Assembly: GCA_901538445.1 (NCBI GenBank)
Contig: LR594584.1
Coordinates: forward strand, 714,655 to 778,654
Reading direction: 5' to 3'
DNA: 64,000 nt
From: Gemmataceae bacterium
Lineage (GTDB): Bacteria > Planctomycetota > Planctomycetia > Gemmatales > Gemmataceae
Shown here: positions 17,443 through 26,111 of the stretch, in pieces
Position numbering within the stretch: the stretch's first letter is position 1
Layout: the number at the start of each line of letters is the position of its first letter
The notes under the pieces: generated by a model
What the model was told of the DNA's origin: nothing
Databases searched by the model: none
The model's input: the letters and a program-made list of their open reading frames with translations, nothing else
Made by a program: the position numbers and the translations under genes

Positions 17443-18729
17443 TTACAGTTTCCCTTTTACATTTCTCACGACCCGGCGGGCCTTCATCTCGAACCGGGGC
17501 AGGCTCCCGCACGGGACCGCCGCCACCTCGACGCGGAACAGCAACTCGTCGCGCACGGCCCGGCCCACGCTGTCGGCGAGGTCGCGGCCGTCGCCGGCGT
17601 GCGGCTCGACCTCGATGCGCAGGTCGGCGAGCGGGCCGCTCGTGTCCACGACGATCCGGTACTCGGCGACCTGCGGGAACCGGCGGACGATGGACTCGAT
17701 CGACGCCGGGTACAGGTTGTTGCCGCGGACGTGGATCATGTCATCGGCGCGGCCGAGGATGCCGCCGGCCAACCGCCGCCAGGTGCGGCCCGCGGGGTCC
17801 GCGTCGGTCGCGACCCGTACAAGATCGCCGGTGCGGTAGCGGACGAGCGGGCTCCCGGTGCGGCCGAGGTTGGTGAGCACGAGTTCGCCGAACTCGCCGG
17901 GGGCCGCGGGCGCGTTGGTATTGGGGGCCAGCACTTCCGCGAGGTACTGCGACTCGAGGAGGTACATGGTGCCGCGCTGGTCGTGGCTCTCGACCGCGAC
18001 CGGGCCGATCTCGGTCATGCCGTAGTGGTCGAACACCCGCGCGCCCCAGACGGCCTCGATCCGCTCGCGGGTCGCCGGGATGTTGCCGCCGGGCTCGCCC
18101 GCGACGACGAGCGCCCGCACCGGGCCGTTCGCGAGGTCGATCCCCTCTTTGGCGGCGAGTTCGGCGAGGTGCAGCGCGTAGGTGGGGGTGGCGAAGACGA
18201 CGGTGCAGGCGTGGTCGATGAGGAACCGGAGCCGGGCAGTGCTGGTCATGCCGCCGCCGGGGACGCACAGGTAGCCGGCCCGCGACGCCGCCTCGAACGC
18301 CGTCCAGAACCCGAGGAACGGCCCGAACGAGAACGGGAAGAAGATGATGTCGCGGGCCGTCAGCCCCATAAACGGGAAGCTGACCCGCCAGCACCCGAGG
18401 AGCCACTCCCACGACTCGGGCGTGTCGAGCCACCGCAGCGGCCGGCCCGTGCTGGTGCCCGACGTCTGGTGCAGTCGGGAGTAGCTCTCGAACGGGAACG
18501 TGAGCGCCGACCCGTAGGGCGGGTGCACGCCCTGGTCGGCGGCGAGTTCGGCTTTCGTCGTGAACGGGAGCTGTGCGAAGTCGGCGAGGGTTCGGACGTC
18601 GTTCGCGTGGAGCCCGGCGAGCTTGTGGGCGTAGAAGCGGTTGGTCGGGAGTATCGCGGCGAGCAGCTCACGGACGCGGCCGAGCTGGGCCGCCTGGAGT
18701 TCGGGGGTGGGAGTTGTGGGAGACACCAC
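17443..18729 (-). CDS. Phenylacetate-CoA ligase-like AMP-forming enzyme
   Basis: This protein of 428 residues activates a carboxylic acid as acyl-AMP, probably for CoA. LHQTSGTSTGRPLRW is the phosphate-binding loop, DHYGMTEIGPVAVES the A5 motif, YRTGDLVRV the A7-like motif and MIHVRGNNLYPASIES the PaaK-type A8 hinge. The C-terminal AMP-binding-C domain ends FEMKARRVVRNVKGKL. I chose GTG 18727-18729 because GGGAG lies 7 bases upstream; a TTG two codons earlier would be too close to that site. It is the first gene of the minus-strand run ending at 13227 and is divergent from a DEAD-box helicase. Aromatic acids are the family's usual substrates, but nothing here fixes the substrate. Confidence 0.92.
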   Translation of the reverse strand: MVSPTTPTPELQAAQLGRVRELLAAILPTNRFYAHKLAGLHANDVRTLADFAQLPFTTKAELAADQGVHPPYGSALTFPFESYSRLHQTSGTSTGRPLRWLDTPESWEWLLGCWRVSFPFMGLTARDIIFFPFSFGPFLGFWTAFEAASRAGYLCVPGGGMTSTARLRFLIDHACTVVFATPTYALHLAELAAKEGIDLANGPVRALVVAGEPGGNIPATRERIEAVWGARVFDHYGMTEIGPVAVESHDQRGTMYLLESQYLAEVLAPNTNAPAAPGEFGELVLTNLGRTGSPLVRYRTGDLVRVATDADPAGRTWRRLAGGILGRADDMIHVRGNNLYPASIESIVRRFPQVAEYRIVVDTSGPLADLRIEVEPHAGDGRDLADSVGRAVRDELLFRVEVAAVPCGSLPRFEMKARRVVRNVKGKL

Positions 18730-19128
18730 GGACAAACTCCCGATCGGGGCCGGCGCGAGTGGCGGCGTCCGATGAGACGCAGGCAGGTTCGACGGAAATA
18801 TACGGTCCGGGCGCGGGCCGACAAGCCGCCAAGTGCTGGTGCATACCGGCCGAAATTGTGCGCTTTACAAGAATTCCTCAAGGCACGACCGATGCCGCCC
18901 AGCACGCGTGCCCGCTCGCGGCGCGCGGCTCGTTACCCGAACCGGGTGGACAAAACGCGCCCCGACAGTTTAAGATGGATGAGAATTGGAAGTCCGGTGT
19001 GTCGCTGCACACCCTTCCTGCCGCCCGCGGCCGCGTTCGCGCGTCACCCCGGCTGGCCGATCCGCGGACCCACACCACCGTCCGCCGCACCGCGGAGTCG
19101 CACACACGAGGCGGACAGACGCCAACCG
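18730..19128. promoter_or_regulatory. Divergent intergenic region between ligase and helicase
   Basis: These 399 bases hold no supported gene. They must contain promoters for the PaaK-like gene (leftward) and the helicase (rightward). The AT-richest stretches are TTTACAAGAATTCC near 18863 and GTTTAAGATGGATG near 18969; the latter resembles a rightward -10 (TTAAGAT) that would give a leader of about 150 bases. No hexamer pair is convincing. Confidence 0.4.
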
Positions 19129-20727
19129 ATGGAGCCAGTGTTGACCCCCCCAACCAACGGGGACTTTACTCCCGCCCCCGAGCAGGACGAACGAGACGAA
19201 GACCTCACCGACGACGAAACGGCCGAGGCCGACAACGAAACTGACGAGACCGATGACCTCGACGCCGAGGCCGACGCCCCCGAGGCAGAGGGCTCGGACG
19301 AGACCGACCCGACCGCGGACCCGGACCACGAGAACGCGCCGCCGCCGGAGACCGACCCGGCGATGACGTTCGCCGACCTGAAGCTCAACCGTGCCGTTCT
19401 CGACGCACTCGCGCACGCCGGCTACACCCACCCCACGCCGATCCAGGAAGCGGTGATCCCACCGGCCCTCGCCGGCAAGGACGTGATCGGCCAGGCCCAG
19501 ACCGGCACCGGCAAGACCGCGGCGTTCACCCTCCCGTTCCTCGCCCGGTGGCGGCCGCACAAGCTCAAGGGGCCGATCGGCCTCGTCATGACGCCGACGC
19601 GGGAACTCGCGCTCCAGGTCGCCAAGGAGGCCGAGAAACTCGCCCCCAGCACGCGGTTCTCGGTCGTCGCGGTATACGGCGGCACCGGGATGCAGAAGCA
19701 GCTCACCGGCCTGGCCCGCGGGTGCGACCTCGTCGTCGGCACGCCCGGCCGCCTCCTCGACCACCTCCGCCGCGGGTCGATGTCGCTCGACCACCTCAAG
19801 TACGTCGTCCTCGACGAGGCCGACCGGATGCTCGACATCGGGTTCCGCCCGGACATCGAGCGGATCCTCAAGCGGTGCCCGCTCAAGCGGCAGACGCTCC
19901 TCATGTCGGCCACCGTGCCCGACACGATCAAGCGGCTCGTCAACCGGTACATGACCGACCCGACGCACCTGCACATGACCCCGGCGACGCCGACGGTGGA
20001 CAAGATCCGCCAGTCGTACTTCACCGTCGAGGCCGAGAAGAAGTTCTCGCTGCTCACCAAGGTGATCGCCCGCGAGAAGCCGCGGCAGTGCCTGATCTTC
20101 GTCGAGCGGAAGCGGTGGGCCGACAACCTGTACCGCGACCTGAAGCGGGTCGTGGCCGGGGCCGCGGTGATCCACGGCGACCTGCCGCAGTCGCAGCGCG
20201 AGAAGATCATGGCCGCGTTCCGCACCGGCGACATCAAGTACCTGATCGCCACCGACGTGATGAGCCGCGGGATCGACGTCGAGGGGCTGTCGCACGTCGT
20301 CAACTACGACCTGCCGATGGACATCGAGAACTACGTCCACCGGATCGGCCGCACCGGGCGCATCGGGCGGGACGGCATCGCCATCGCGTTCGTCACCCCC
20401 GAGCAGGGCGGGTTGCTCACCGACATCGAGTCGATGATCAACCGCCTCATCGACCGCGACGAGATCCCCGGCGACTGGTACACGCCCCGGCGGGTGTCGT
20501 CGCCGACCGCCCCGCCGCCGCCCCCGCCGCCGGAGGTGAAGCGGGACGAGCACGGGTGGGGCGTCGAGGACGACTTCGGCCCCATCGAGAAGCTCGGCGT
20601 CGCCCCCGGCGAGGCCGCCCCGACCGACGACCCGTTTGGCGCACCGGGCTCGACGGCCCCGGCCGCCCCACAGCAGAAGAAGGCCGTGTTCGGCAAGCCG
20701 CGCCGCCGCTACAGCGACCGGCTGTGA
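19129..20727 (+). CDS. DEAD-box ATP-dependent RNA helicase with acidic N-terminus
   Basis: This 532-residue helicase unwinds RNA in ribosome assembly or mRNA turnover. All motifs are present: Q motif (GYTHPTPIQ), AQTGTGKT, PTRELALQ, TPGRLLDH, VLDEADRMLD, MSATVP, and HRIGRTGRIGRDG. The first 75 residues are strongly acidic (long runs of D, E and T), and the C-terminal 60 are Pro-rich and end in a basic FGKPRRRYSDRL. The ATG at 19129 is chosen because the acidic segment has coding character; the open frame upstream passes through intergenic sequence. It has no C-terminal DbpA-type RNA-binding domain, unlike the second helicase at 27140. It is probably monocistronic, ending at a pair of hairpins. 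Confidence 0.93.
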   Translation: MEPVLTPPTNGDFTPAPEQDERDEDLTDDETAEADNETDETDDLDAEADAPEAEGSDETDPTADPDHENAPPPETDPAMTFADLKLNRAVLDALAHAGYTHPTPIQEAVIPPALAGKDVIGQAQTGTGKTAAFTLPFLARWRPHKLKGPIGLVMTPTRELALQVAKEAEKLAPSTRFSVVAVYGGTGMQKQLTGLARGCDLVVGTPGRLLDHLRRGSMSLDHLKYVVLDEADRMLDIGFRPDIERILKRCPLKRQTLLMSATVPDTIKRLVNRYMTDPTHLHMTPATPTVDKIRQSYFTVEAEKKFSLLTKVIAREKPRQCLIFVERKRWADNLYRDLKRVVAGAAVIHGDLPQSQREKIMAAFRTGDIKYLIATDVMSRGIDVEGLSHVVNYDLPMDIENYVHRIGRTGRIGRDGIAIAFVTPEQGGLLTDIESMINRLIDRDEIPGDWYTPRRVSSPTAPPPPPPPEVKRDEHGWGVEDDFGPIEKLGVAPGEAAPTDDPFGAPGSTAPAAPQQKKAVFGKPRRRYSDRL

Positions 20728-20737
20728 CCACACTTTC

Positions 20738-20798
20738 GCGAGCCGCGACCACGAGGGAGTAGGGTTGCAATCCCCGCTTCCTCGCGGTCGCGGCTCGC
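20738..20798. repeat. 22-bp inverted repeat after helicase gene
   Basis: Arms at 20738-20759 (beginning GCGAGCCGCGACC) and 20777-20798 match in 20 of 22 positions. It starts 10 bases after the helicase stop codon. Confidence 0.75.
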
Positions 20799-20829
20799 CA
20801 ACCCGCTCGCCGTGTGTGACCAAGAAATG

Positions 20830-20861
20830 ACGAGAGCCGGCCCAACGGGGCCGGCTCTCGT
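20830..20861. terminator. Bidirectional terminator hairpin
   Basis: ACGAGAGCCGGCCC (20830-20843) and its perfect complement at 20848-20861 enclose a 4-base loop. It lies between the converging helicase and membrane-protein genes and can stop transcription from either side. Confidence 0.75.
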
Positions 20862-20882
20862 GCGTTGTCGAGCGCCGATGGC

Positions 20883-21317
20883 TCAGGGCAGTTCGATCTT
20901 CGGGGCGGTGAAGCCGTCGTTGTTGCCGTTGAGCGCCTTCTCCTTGCGGAGTTCCTTGAGCGCGTCGGGGTCGGACGCGGTCATCGGGTTGAGGTTCAGC
21001 GCCGGGCCGTTGGGCGAAGCGGTCGGGGCGGCGCGGTCGGCCGACTGGAACCCGCTGGAGAGCGTCCAGCAGGTGCCGATCAGCAGCGCGACCGAGGCGG
21101 CCAGCGTGTACCGCGACTTGTTGCCCGCGTCGCGGCCGGCGGCGACCGGCTGGTTGCGGGGCGCTTCGACCTGGGCGGCGCGGGCCGCGGCCAGGGACGA
21201 GGGCTCGCTGTGGGCGCTCGGGGCCGGCGCGACCGGCCACGGGTGCTTCACCTGGGCCTTGAAGAACGTGGAGAACATCGCGTCGAGCGAGTCGTCGGAG
21301 AGGTTGGTCTTGCTCAT
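20883..21317 (-). CDS. Single-pass membrane protein, candidate sigma-factor partner
   Basis: This protein of 144 residues starts 3 bases after the stop codon of an ECF sigma factor. The cytoplasmic N-terminus begins MSKTNLSDDSLDAMFSTFFKAQ, a Pro/Ala-rich linker follows, and one transmembrane helix (YTLAASVALLIGTCWTLSSG, about residues 69-88) leads to a short outside tail. Size, topology and tight linkage fit an anti-sigma factor, but there is no recognisable zinc-binding HxxxCxxC motif or ASD domain. I infer a role in controlling the sigma factor from position alone. Confidence 0.75.
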   Translation of the reverse strand: MSKTNLSDDSLDAMFSTFFKAQVKHPWPVAPAPSAHSEPSSLAAARAAQVEAPRNQPVAAGRDAGNKSRYTLAASVALLIGTCWTLSSGFQSADRAAPTASPNGPALNLNPMTASDPDALKELRKEKALNGNNDGFTAPKIELP

Positions 21318-21320
21318 GGT

Positions 21321-21914
21321 TTAATCATCGGCCCGGGGTTGGTCGGAACCGAAATCTCCGTGGGACGAAAGTTTCTCGGCGAGCCGCTGGCGGGCCCGGC
21401 TCAGCCGCATGTGGACCGCGGTGACGGCAATTTCGAGCCGCTCGGCGATCGTGTTCGCGTCGTAATCGAGTGCGTACCTCAGGGTCAGGATCTCGCGGTC
21501 CGCCGGGGCCAGTTCTTCCAGAACGGCCCGCAACTGGGCGAACATCTCCTCCTGTTCCAACTTCTCCACCGGCATCGGCTGCGACGACCGCACGCCGTTC
21601 AGCAGTTCCGGCGGCTGCGTCCCGTTCCTTCGGAAGGCGCTCTTGGCGAAATCCTCGGCGAGGTTCCGGGCGACCCGCAGCAGCCACGCCCGCGGGTTCT
21701 GGATGTCGTCGCCGGCCTCCCACTGCTTCCACAGTCGCAGGAACGCCTCTTGCGTCACGTCCATCGCCTGGTCGGAGTCCATCCACCGGGCATAAGCCAG
21801 CGCCCAAACTTCGCGACTGTGCTGGGCGTACAGCGCCTCGAACTCCACGCGGCGGGGCGAGCCACTGGGGCCAGAACCGGGGCTCTCGGGCGGTTTCGCG
21901 GACCCTTGGGGCAT
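21321..21914 (-). CDS. ECF-type RNA polymerase sigma factor
   Basis: This protein of 197 residues has both ECF regions. Region 2 is YARWMDSDQAMDVTQEAFLRLW and following (DxxQEAFL is typical), ending in NPRAWLLRVARNLAEDF. Region 4 is APADREILTLRYALDYD followed by the helix-turn-helix IAERLEIAVTAVHMRLSRAR. A 25-residue Pro/Gly-rich N-terminal tail precedes region 2. It directs RNA polymerase to an unknown regulon and is co-transcribed with the single-pass membrane protein. The upstream gap to proB is 70 bases, so the pair may also be read from the proB transcript. Confidence 0.93.
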   Translation of the reverse strand: MPQGSAKPPESPGSGPSGSPRRVEFEALYAQHSREVWALAYARWMDSDQAMDVTQEAFLRLWKQWEAGDDIQNPRAWLLRVARNLAEDFAKSAFRRNGTQPPELLNGVRSSQPMPVEKLEQEEMFAQLRAVLEELAPADREILTLRYALDYDANTIAERLEIAVTAVHMRLSRARQRLAEKLSSHGDFGSDQPRADD

Positions 21915-21984
21915 CGCCGGTCAGTTCATTGAGAGAAGCGGTCCGGCGTCGTTGTCACCGATAAGACGACGACCTGACGGTATC

Positions 21985-23136
21985 CTAACTGACCACGACT
22001 AAATTGTCGCGGTGGACCAGCTCGGGGTAAGGCACGCTCCCGAGGAGACTTACGATCTGGTCCGTTTGCTTTCCGCGAAGAAGTTGTGCGTCTTCCGCGG
22101 AGTAGTTGCTCAGCCCGCGGCCGATCTCGACCCCGCCCGCGTCGCAGATCGCCACCACGTCGCCCTTTCCGAACTCGCCCTCGACCGCCGTAACCCCAAC
22201 CGGGAGCAGGCTCTTCCCCTGCTCGACGACCGCCCGGGTCGCCCCCGCGTCGATCCGCAAGGTGCCCTTGGGGCGGGCGGTGAACCCGAGCCAGCGCTTC
22301 CAGGCCGGAACGTCGTCGCCGTGCGGGAGGAACAGCGTGCCGACCGGCTCGCCCGCAAACACGCGGTCGAGGATGCCGTCGAGGGAGCCGTTCGCCATGA
22401 TCACCGACTCGCCGGCCGCGGTCGCGAGCCGGGCCGCCCGCAGCTTGCTCTTCATCCCCCCGGTGCCGAGCGCGCTCTTCGTGTTCGCGGCCAGTTCCGT
22501 CACCGACCGGTCGATATTGGGAACGGTCGCGACTAATTTCGCATCCGAATTGCTGCGGGGATCGTCGGAGTAGAGGCCGTCCACGTTCGTGAGCAGAACG
22601 AGGAGCGGGGCGCGGAGGAGGTTCGTGACCATCGCGGCGAGGTGGTCGTTGTCGCCGAACTTGATCTCCGCGACCGCGACGGTGTCGTTCTCGTTGATGA
22701 TGGGCAGCGCGTCGTACTCGAACAGCGTGCGGATCGTGTTGCGGACGTTGAGGTAGCGGGCGCGGCTGTCGAAATCGCCGGCGGTCAGCAGGATCTGGGC
22801 GGTGTGGACGCCGTGCGGGGCGAGGCTCTCCTGGTAGAGCTGCATCAGGGCCGACTGGCCCACCGCGGCGCAGGCCTGGAGTTGCGGCAGGTCGGTGGGC
22901 CGCTTCGCGAGGCCGAGCTTCCCGACACCGGCCCCGATCGCCCCGGAGGTCACGAGGACGACCTTGCGGCCCCCCGCCCGGACCCGCGAGAGCTGGTCGG
23001 CGAGCGACTGGATGCGGTACCGGTCGAGCGTCCCGGCGGCGTCCGCGAGGACGTTGGTCCCGACCTTGATGACGACCGTGGTGGCGCGGGCCACGGTTTC
23101 GAGGCGGAGCGGGTCGGGCTGGGAGGAGCTGGACAT
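21985..23136 (-). CDS. proB: Glutamate 5-kinase
   Basis: This 383-residue enzyme phosphorylates L-glutamate to start proline synthesis. The kinase domain shows VVIKVGTNVL, VLVTSGAIGAGV, INENDTVAV, FGDNDHLAAMV, LLTNVDGLYSDDP and GTGGMKSKLRAA. The C-terminal PUA domain (about 290-383) contains GTLRIDAGATRAVVEQGKSL and GRGLSNYSAED, as in full-length bacterial enzymes. GGGAGGAG precedes the ATG by about 8 bases. proA is not in the window, so the pathway is split. Confidence 0.97.
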   Translation of the reverse strand: MSSSSQPDPLRLETVARATTVVIKVGTNVLADAAGTLDRYRIQSLADQLSRVRAGGRKVVLVTSGAIGAGVGKLGLAKRPTDLPQLQACAAVGQSALMQLYQESLAPHGVHTAQILLTAGDFDSRARYLNVRNTIRTLFEYDALPIINENDTVAVAEIKFGDNDHLAAMVTNLLRAPLLVLLTNVDGLYSDDPRSNSDAKLVATVPNIDRSVTELAANTKSALGTGGMKSKLRAARLATAAGESVIMANGSLDGILDRVFAGEPVGTLFLPHGDDVPAWKRWLGFTARPKGTLRIDAGATRAVVEQGKSLLPVGVTAVEGEFGKGDVVAICDAGGVEIGRGLSNYSAEDAQLLRGKQTDQIVSLLGSVPYPELVHRDNLVVVS

Positions 23137-23340
23137 TGGGTGACCGGTTCGGACCAGTGGTCAGAACCCCGGAGGACAGCACGGCAGAAGTCGCTTGTTT
23201 TCTTCTTCTGGCCTCTGTCCTTCTGTGGTTCTGTCCTCTGCTTCTGGAGACGAGTGCTACGGAGAGTGTGTACCGATCCCGGGAGCCCGCCGCAACCCGA
23301 CCCCGGGGCGTCACTTTCTTGTAACAGCGGAAACTAAGAT

Positions 23341-23370
23341 TTGACGTGGGGTGCGTGAAGTGGTTACTAT
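23341..23370 (+). promoter_or_regulatory. Sigma-70-like promoter for the S41 protease
   Basis: TTGACG (23341-23346) and TACTAT (23365-23370) are separated by 18 bases. It points to the S41 gene at 23478 with a leader of about 100 bases. The remainder of the 341-base gap 23137-23477 is a pyrimidine-rich stretch and holds no gene that I can support. Confidence 0.6.
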
Positions 23371-23477
23371 CTGACTTCAGGTGGTCGTTCGGTCTCCACC
23401 CTCTCCCCTCGAACCCCGCACCCGCAACAAGCCGAGCGCACGACGCGCGATGAACTCCTGACCAAAGGACATCGGCA

Positions 23478-25196
23478 ATGACCGCGTGGGCGACAATCCG
23501 CCGGGTGAGCAGCGGGGTGACCGTTCCCCTGTTCTTCGTGCTCGTCATTCCGGCGCTCGGCCACGGGGCCGACGACACAACAGACCCGCACAAGCCAACC
23601 AAGCTCACCCCCGCCCAGTGGCGGGCGAGCGCCGAGGCCGCCGAGAAGGCCAACGACTGGGAGGCGGCGTTCACCGCCTACTGCCACCTGTTCGTCGCCG
23701 AGCGCAACTCGCCCGACCTCCGCGAGCGCCTGAACCACGCCCTCCGCCGCTCGCAGCAGGTGCGCCGCCACCGCGACCCGGCGTTCCAACAGTTCGCCGC
23801 CGGGATGTCCACGCTCGACGCCATGCGGCTCTTCGCCGAGGTGCTCACCAAGGTGCCGGTGCTGTACGTCGATCGCGAGCGGGCCACGCCGCAGATCCTT
23901 TGGGAGCACGGCATCGAGGAACTCGCCCGCGCGCTGGACAACCCGCTGTTCCGCCAGGTGTACCTCGACAGCCCCGCCGCCGCGAAGGCCGACGGCTTCC
24001 GCAACTCGCTGCGGTCGTCGTGGGCGCGGCAGCCGGTCGCCAACGCGAACGACGCCCGCAAGCTCCTCCCGAAGCTGCTCGACGCGGCCGACGCCGCGTT
24101 CGCGAGCCGCATCCGCGCCGCACTCGTCCTCGAAATCGTCTGCGGGTCGTGTGCCGGGCTCGACGAGTACACGGTCTTCCTGAACCCCTCGCAGTACAAC
24201 CCCACGTCCGTCGGGGCCGTGCCGGACCTCACCGCACAGGGCGTCTACCTCGGGTACGCCGACGGCGGGCTGGTCGTCGCCGGGATCGCCCCGGGCTCGT
24301 GGGCCGCTCTGGAAGCCCCCGGGCTCCGGAAGGGCGACCGCGTCGCCACCCTGAACGGCAAGACGATGGCCGCGGCGACCCCCGCGCTGGCCGCCGAGGC
24401 GCTGCGGACCCCCGTCGAGGGCTACCACGAGTTGGAAGTGATCGGTGAGGACGCCGAGGCACCCGCGTTCGTCGCCCGCCTGCCGGTCGTCGTCCCGACG
24501 GTCTTCGGCACGTCCGTCGCCGCCCCGAAGGACTCCCTGCCGGGTAAGGACGGCGGCATCGGCTACACCCGCATCGGCCGCGTGGCCGCCACGACGCCCC
24601 GCGAGCTCGACGAGGCGATCCACGGCCTGAAGGCCCGCGGCGTCCGGTCGCTGGTCATCGACCTCCGCGGCAACATGGGCGGCTCGTTCCAGGCCGGCGT
24701 GGAGACGGCCAAGCGACTCATCCCGGCCGGGCTCATCGTGACCACTCAGGGTCAGACCGCACAGGTCGATAACCAGCCGTTCTCGTCCGACAGCGGCATG
24801 AGCGCCCACGACATCCCGGTCGTCGTGCTCGTCGATAGCGAAACCGCCTCGGCGGCGGAGCTACTCGCGGCCGCACTCAAGGACCACCGCCGGGCCACAC
24901 TGGTCGGCATGCCCACGTTCGGGAAGGGCGCGGTCCAGTACCCCGTCCGCCTCGACGCGCTCGATGAAAAGGACGCGAGCGGTCAGCCGAAGACCGGCAG
25001 GTCCGGCGGCGTGCGGCTCACGATCGCCAAGCTGCTCTCCCCGAGCGGGGCGGCGATCAACGGCGTCGGCGTCACCCCGCACGTCCTCGAAATGCACCCG
25101 GCGCAGCAACTCGACCTCGCCTTCAAGAAGGCCGTCGATCTGCTCCCCGCGAGCCCGCTGCCGCCGGCACCGATGGCGCTGCCGATGATCCCGTGA
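23478..25196 (+). CDS. Exported S41-family C-terminal-processing-like protease
   Basis: This 572-residue serine protease has a signal peptide (SGVTVPLFFVLVIPALGHG). An N-terminal helical region runs to about residue 240 and a PDZ-like domain covers about 250-330 (LVVAGIAPGSWAALEA, LRKGDRVATLNGK). The S41 catalytic domain follows: VIDLRGNMGGSF, then VLVDSETASAAELLAAALKD with nucleophile Ser458, and MPTFGKGAVQ with general-base Lys483. This Ser/Lys dyad spacing is that of tail-specific proteases. It probably trims periplasmic proteins. AAGGA lies upstream of the ATG. nadC and birA follow, with a 45-base gap. Confidence 0.93.
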   Translation: MTAWATIRRVSSGVTVPLFFVLVIPALGHGADDTTDPHKPTKLTPAQWRASAEAAEKANDWEAAFTAYCHLFVAERNSPDLRERLNHALRRSQQVRRHRDPAFQQFAAGMSTLDAMRLFAEVLTKVPVLYVDRERATPQILWEHGIEELARALDNPLFRQVYLDSPAAAKADGFRNSLRSSWARQPVANANDARKLLPKLLDAADAAFASRIRAALVLEIVCGSCAGLDEYTVFLNPSQYNPTSVGAVPDLTAQGVYLGYADGGLVVAGIAPGSWAALEAPGLRKGDRVATLNGKTMAAATPALAAEALRTPVEGYHELEVIGEDAEAPAFVARLPVVVPTVFGTSVAAPKDSLPGKDGGIGYTRIGRVAATTPRELDEAIHGLKARGVRSLVIDLRGNMGGSFQAGVETAKRLIPAGLIVTTQGQTAQVDNQPFSSDSGMSAHDIPVVVLVDSETASAAELLAAALKDHRRATLVGMPTFGKGAVQYPVRLDALDEKDASGQPKTGRSGGVRLTIAKLLSPSGAAINGVGVTPHVLEMHPAQQLDLAFKKAVDLLPASPLPPAPMALPMIP

Positions 25197-25229
25197 CGAA
25201 CAGGGGTCCGCGCGTCGCGGCGGGCCTCG

Positions 25230-25235
25230 TACAAT
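25230..25235 (+). promoter_or_regulatory. Candidate -10 element directly before nadC
   Basis: TACAAT ends 6 bases before the nadC ATG, the distance expected between a -10 and a transcription start. No ribosome site lies between, so a leaderless nadC transcript is possible. A matching -35 is not evident. Confidence 0.35.
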
Positions 25236-25241
25236 CTCCTC

Positions 25242-26111
25242 ATGCCCAGCTTCACCCCCGACGAGGCGGCCGCGTGCCGCCGACTCATCGACCTCGCCCT
25301 CGCCGAAGACCTCGGCCCCACCGGGGACCGCACGAGCCTCGCGACCATCCCCGCGGCGAGCACGAGCCGGGCCGCGTTCGTCGCACGCTCTCCCGGAGTC
25401 ATCGCCGGCCTCCCGGCGGCCGAACTGGTGTGCGCGGCCGTCGATCCGGCACTCCGCTTCCAGGCGGTGGTTCCCGACGGTTCGCCGGTGGCGCGGGGGA
25501 CGGTCATCGCGACCGTCGAAGGCCCGCTCCGCTCGGTCCTCGCGGCCGAGCGAACGGCGCTGAACTTCCTCCAGCGGCTCAGCGGCGTGGCTTCGCTCAC
25601 GCGGAAGTTCGTGGATGCCGTTGCCGGCTCATCCGCCAAGATCCTCGACACCCGCAAGACCACCCCGGGCTGGCGGCTCATCGAGAAGTACGGGGTGCGG
25701 TGCGGCGGCGGCCACAACCACCGGATCGGGCTGTACGACGGCATCCTCATCAAGGACAACCACCTCGCGGGGCTCGGCGGCGACGTGCGGCGCGCGGTCG
25801 AGGCGGCCCGGTCGCACCCCGGGAACGCCGGCCTGCCTGTCGAGGTCGAGGTGGACACTCTCGAACAACTCGAGGCCGCCCTCGCCGTGCGGGCCGACAT
25901 CGTCCTGCTCGACAACATGACGCTCGACGACCTCCGCACCGCGGTCGGGCGGCGGAACGCGGTCGCCCCCGGCGTGCTGCTCGAAGCGTCCGGCGGCGTG
26001 AACCTGGTGACGGTCGGCGCCATCGCGAGGACCGGCGTGGACCGCGTCAGCGTGGGCGCGCTGACACACTCCGCCCCGGCGCTTGATATCGGCCTGGACT
26101 ATCTCGCGTGA
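25242..26111 (+). CDS. nadC: Nicotinate-nucleotide pyrophosphorylase (carboxylating)
   Basis: This 289-residue enzyme converts quinolinate and PRPP to nicotinate mononucleotide in NAD synthesis. Its signatures are GDRTSLATIP, ERTALNFLQRLSGVAS, DTRKTTPGWR, KYGVRCGGGHNHRIGLYDG, ILIKDNH and EVEVDTLEQ. The C-terminus has the barrel motif LLEASGGVNL and GVDRVSVGALTHSAPALD. Length is normal. Its stop codon overlaps the birA start as GTGA, so the two are translationally coupled. nadA and nadB are not in this window. Confidence 0.97.
   Translation: MPSFTPDEAAACRRLIDLALAEDLGPTGDRTSLATIPAASTSRAAFVARSPGVIAGLPAAELVCAAVDPALRFQAVVPDGSPVARGTVIATVEGPLRSVLAAERTALNFLQRLSGVASLTRKFVDAVAGSSAKILDTRKTTPGWRLIEKYGVRCGGGHNHRIGLYDGILIKDNHLAGLGGDVRRAVEAARSHPGNAGLPVEVEVDTLEQLEAALAVRADIVLLDNMTLDDLRTAVGRRNAVAPGVLLEASGGVNLVTVGAIARTGVDRVSVGALTHSAPALDIGLDYLA

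Noticed and set aside
17396-17512. Longer start for the propeller gene at 15041
   Set aside because: The extension precedes the signal peptide and overlaps the PaaK-like gene.
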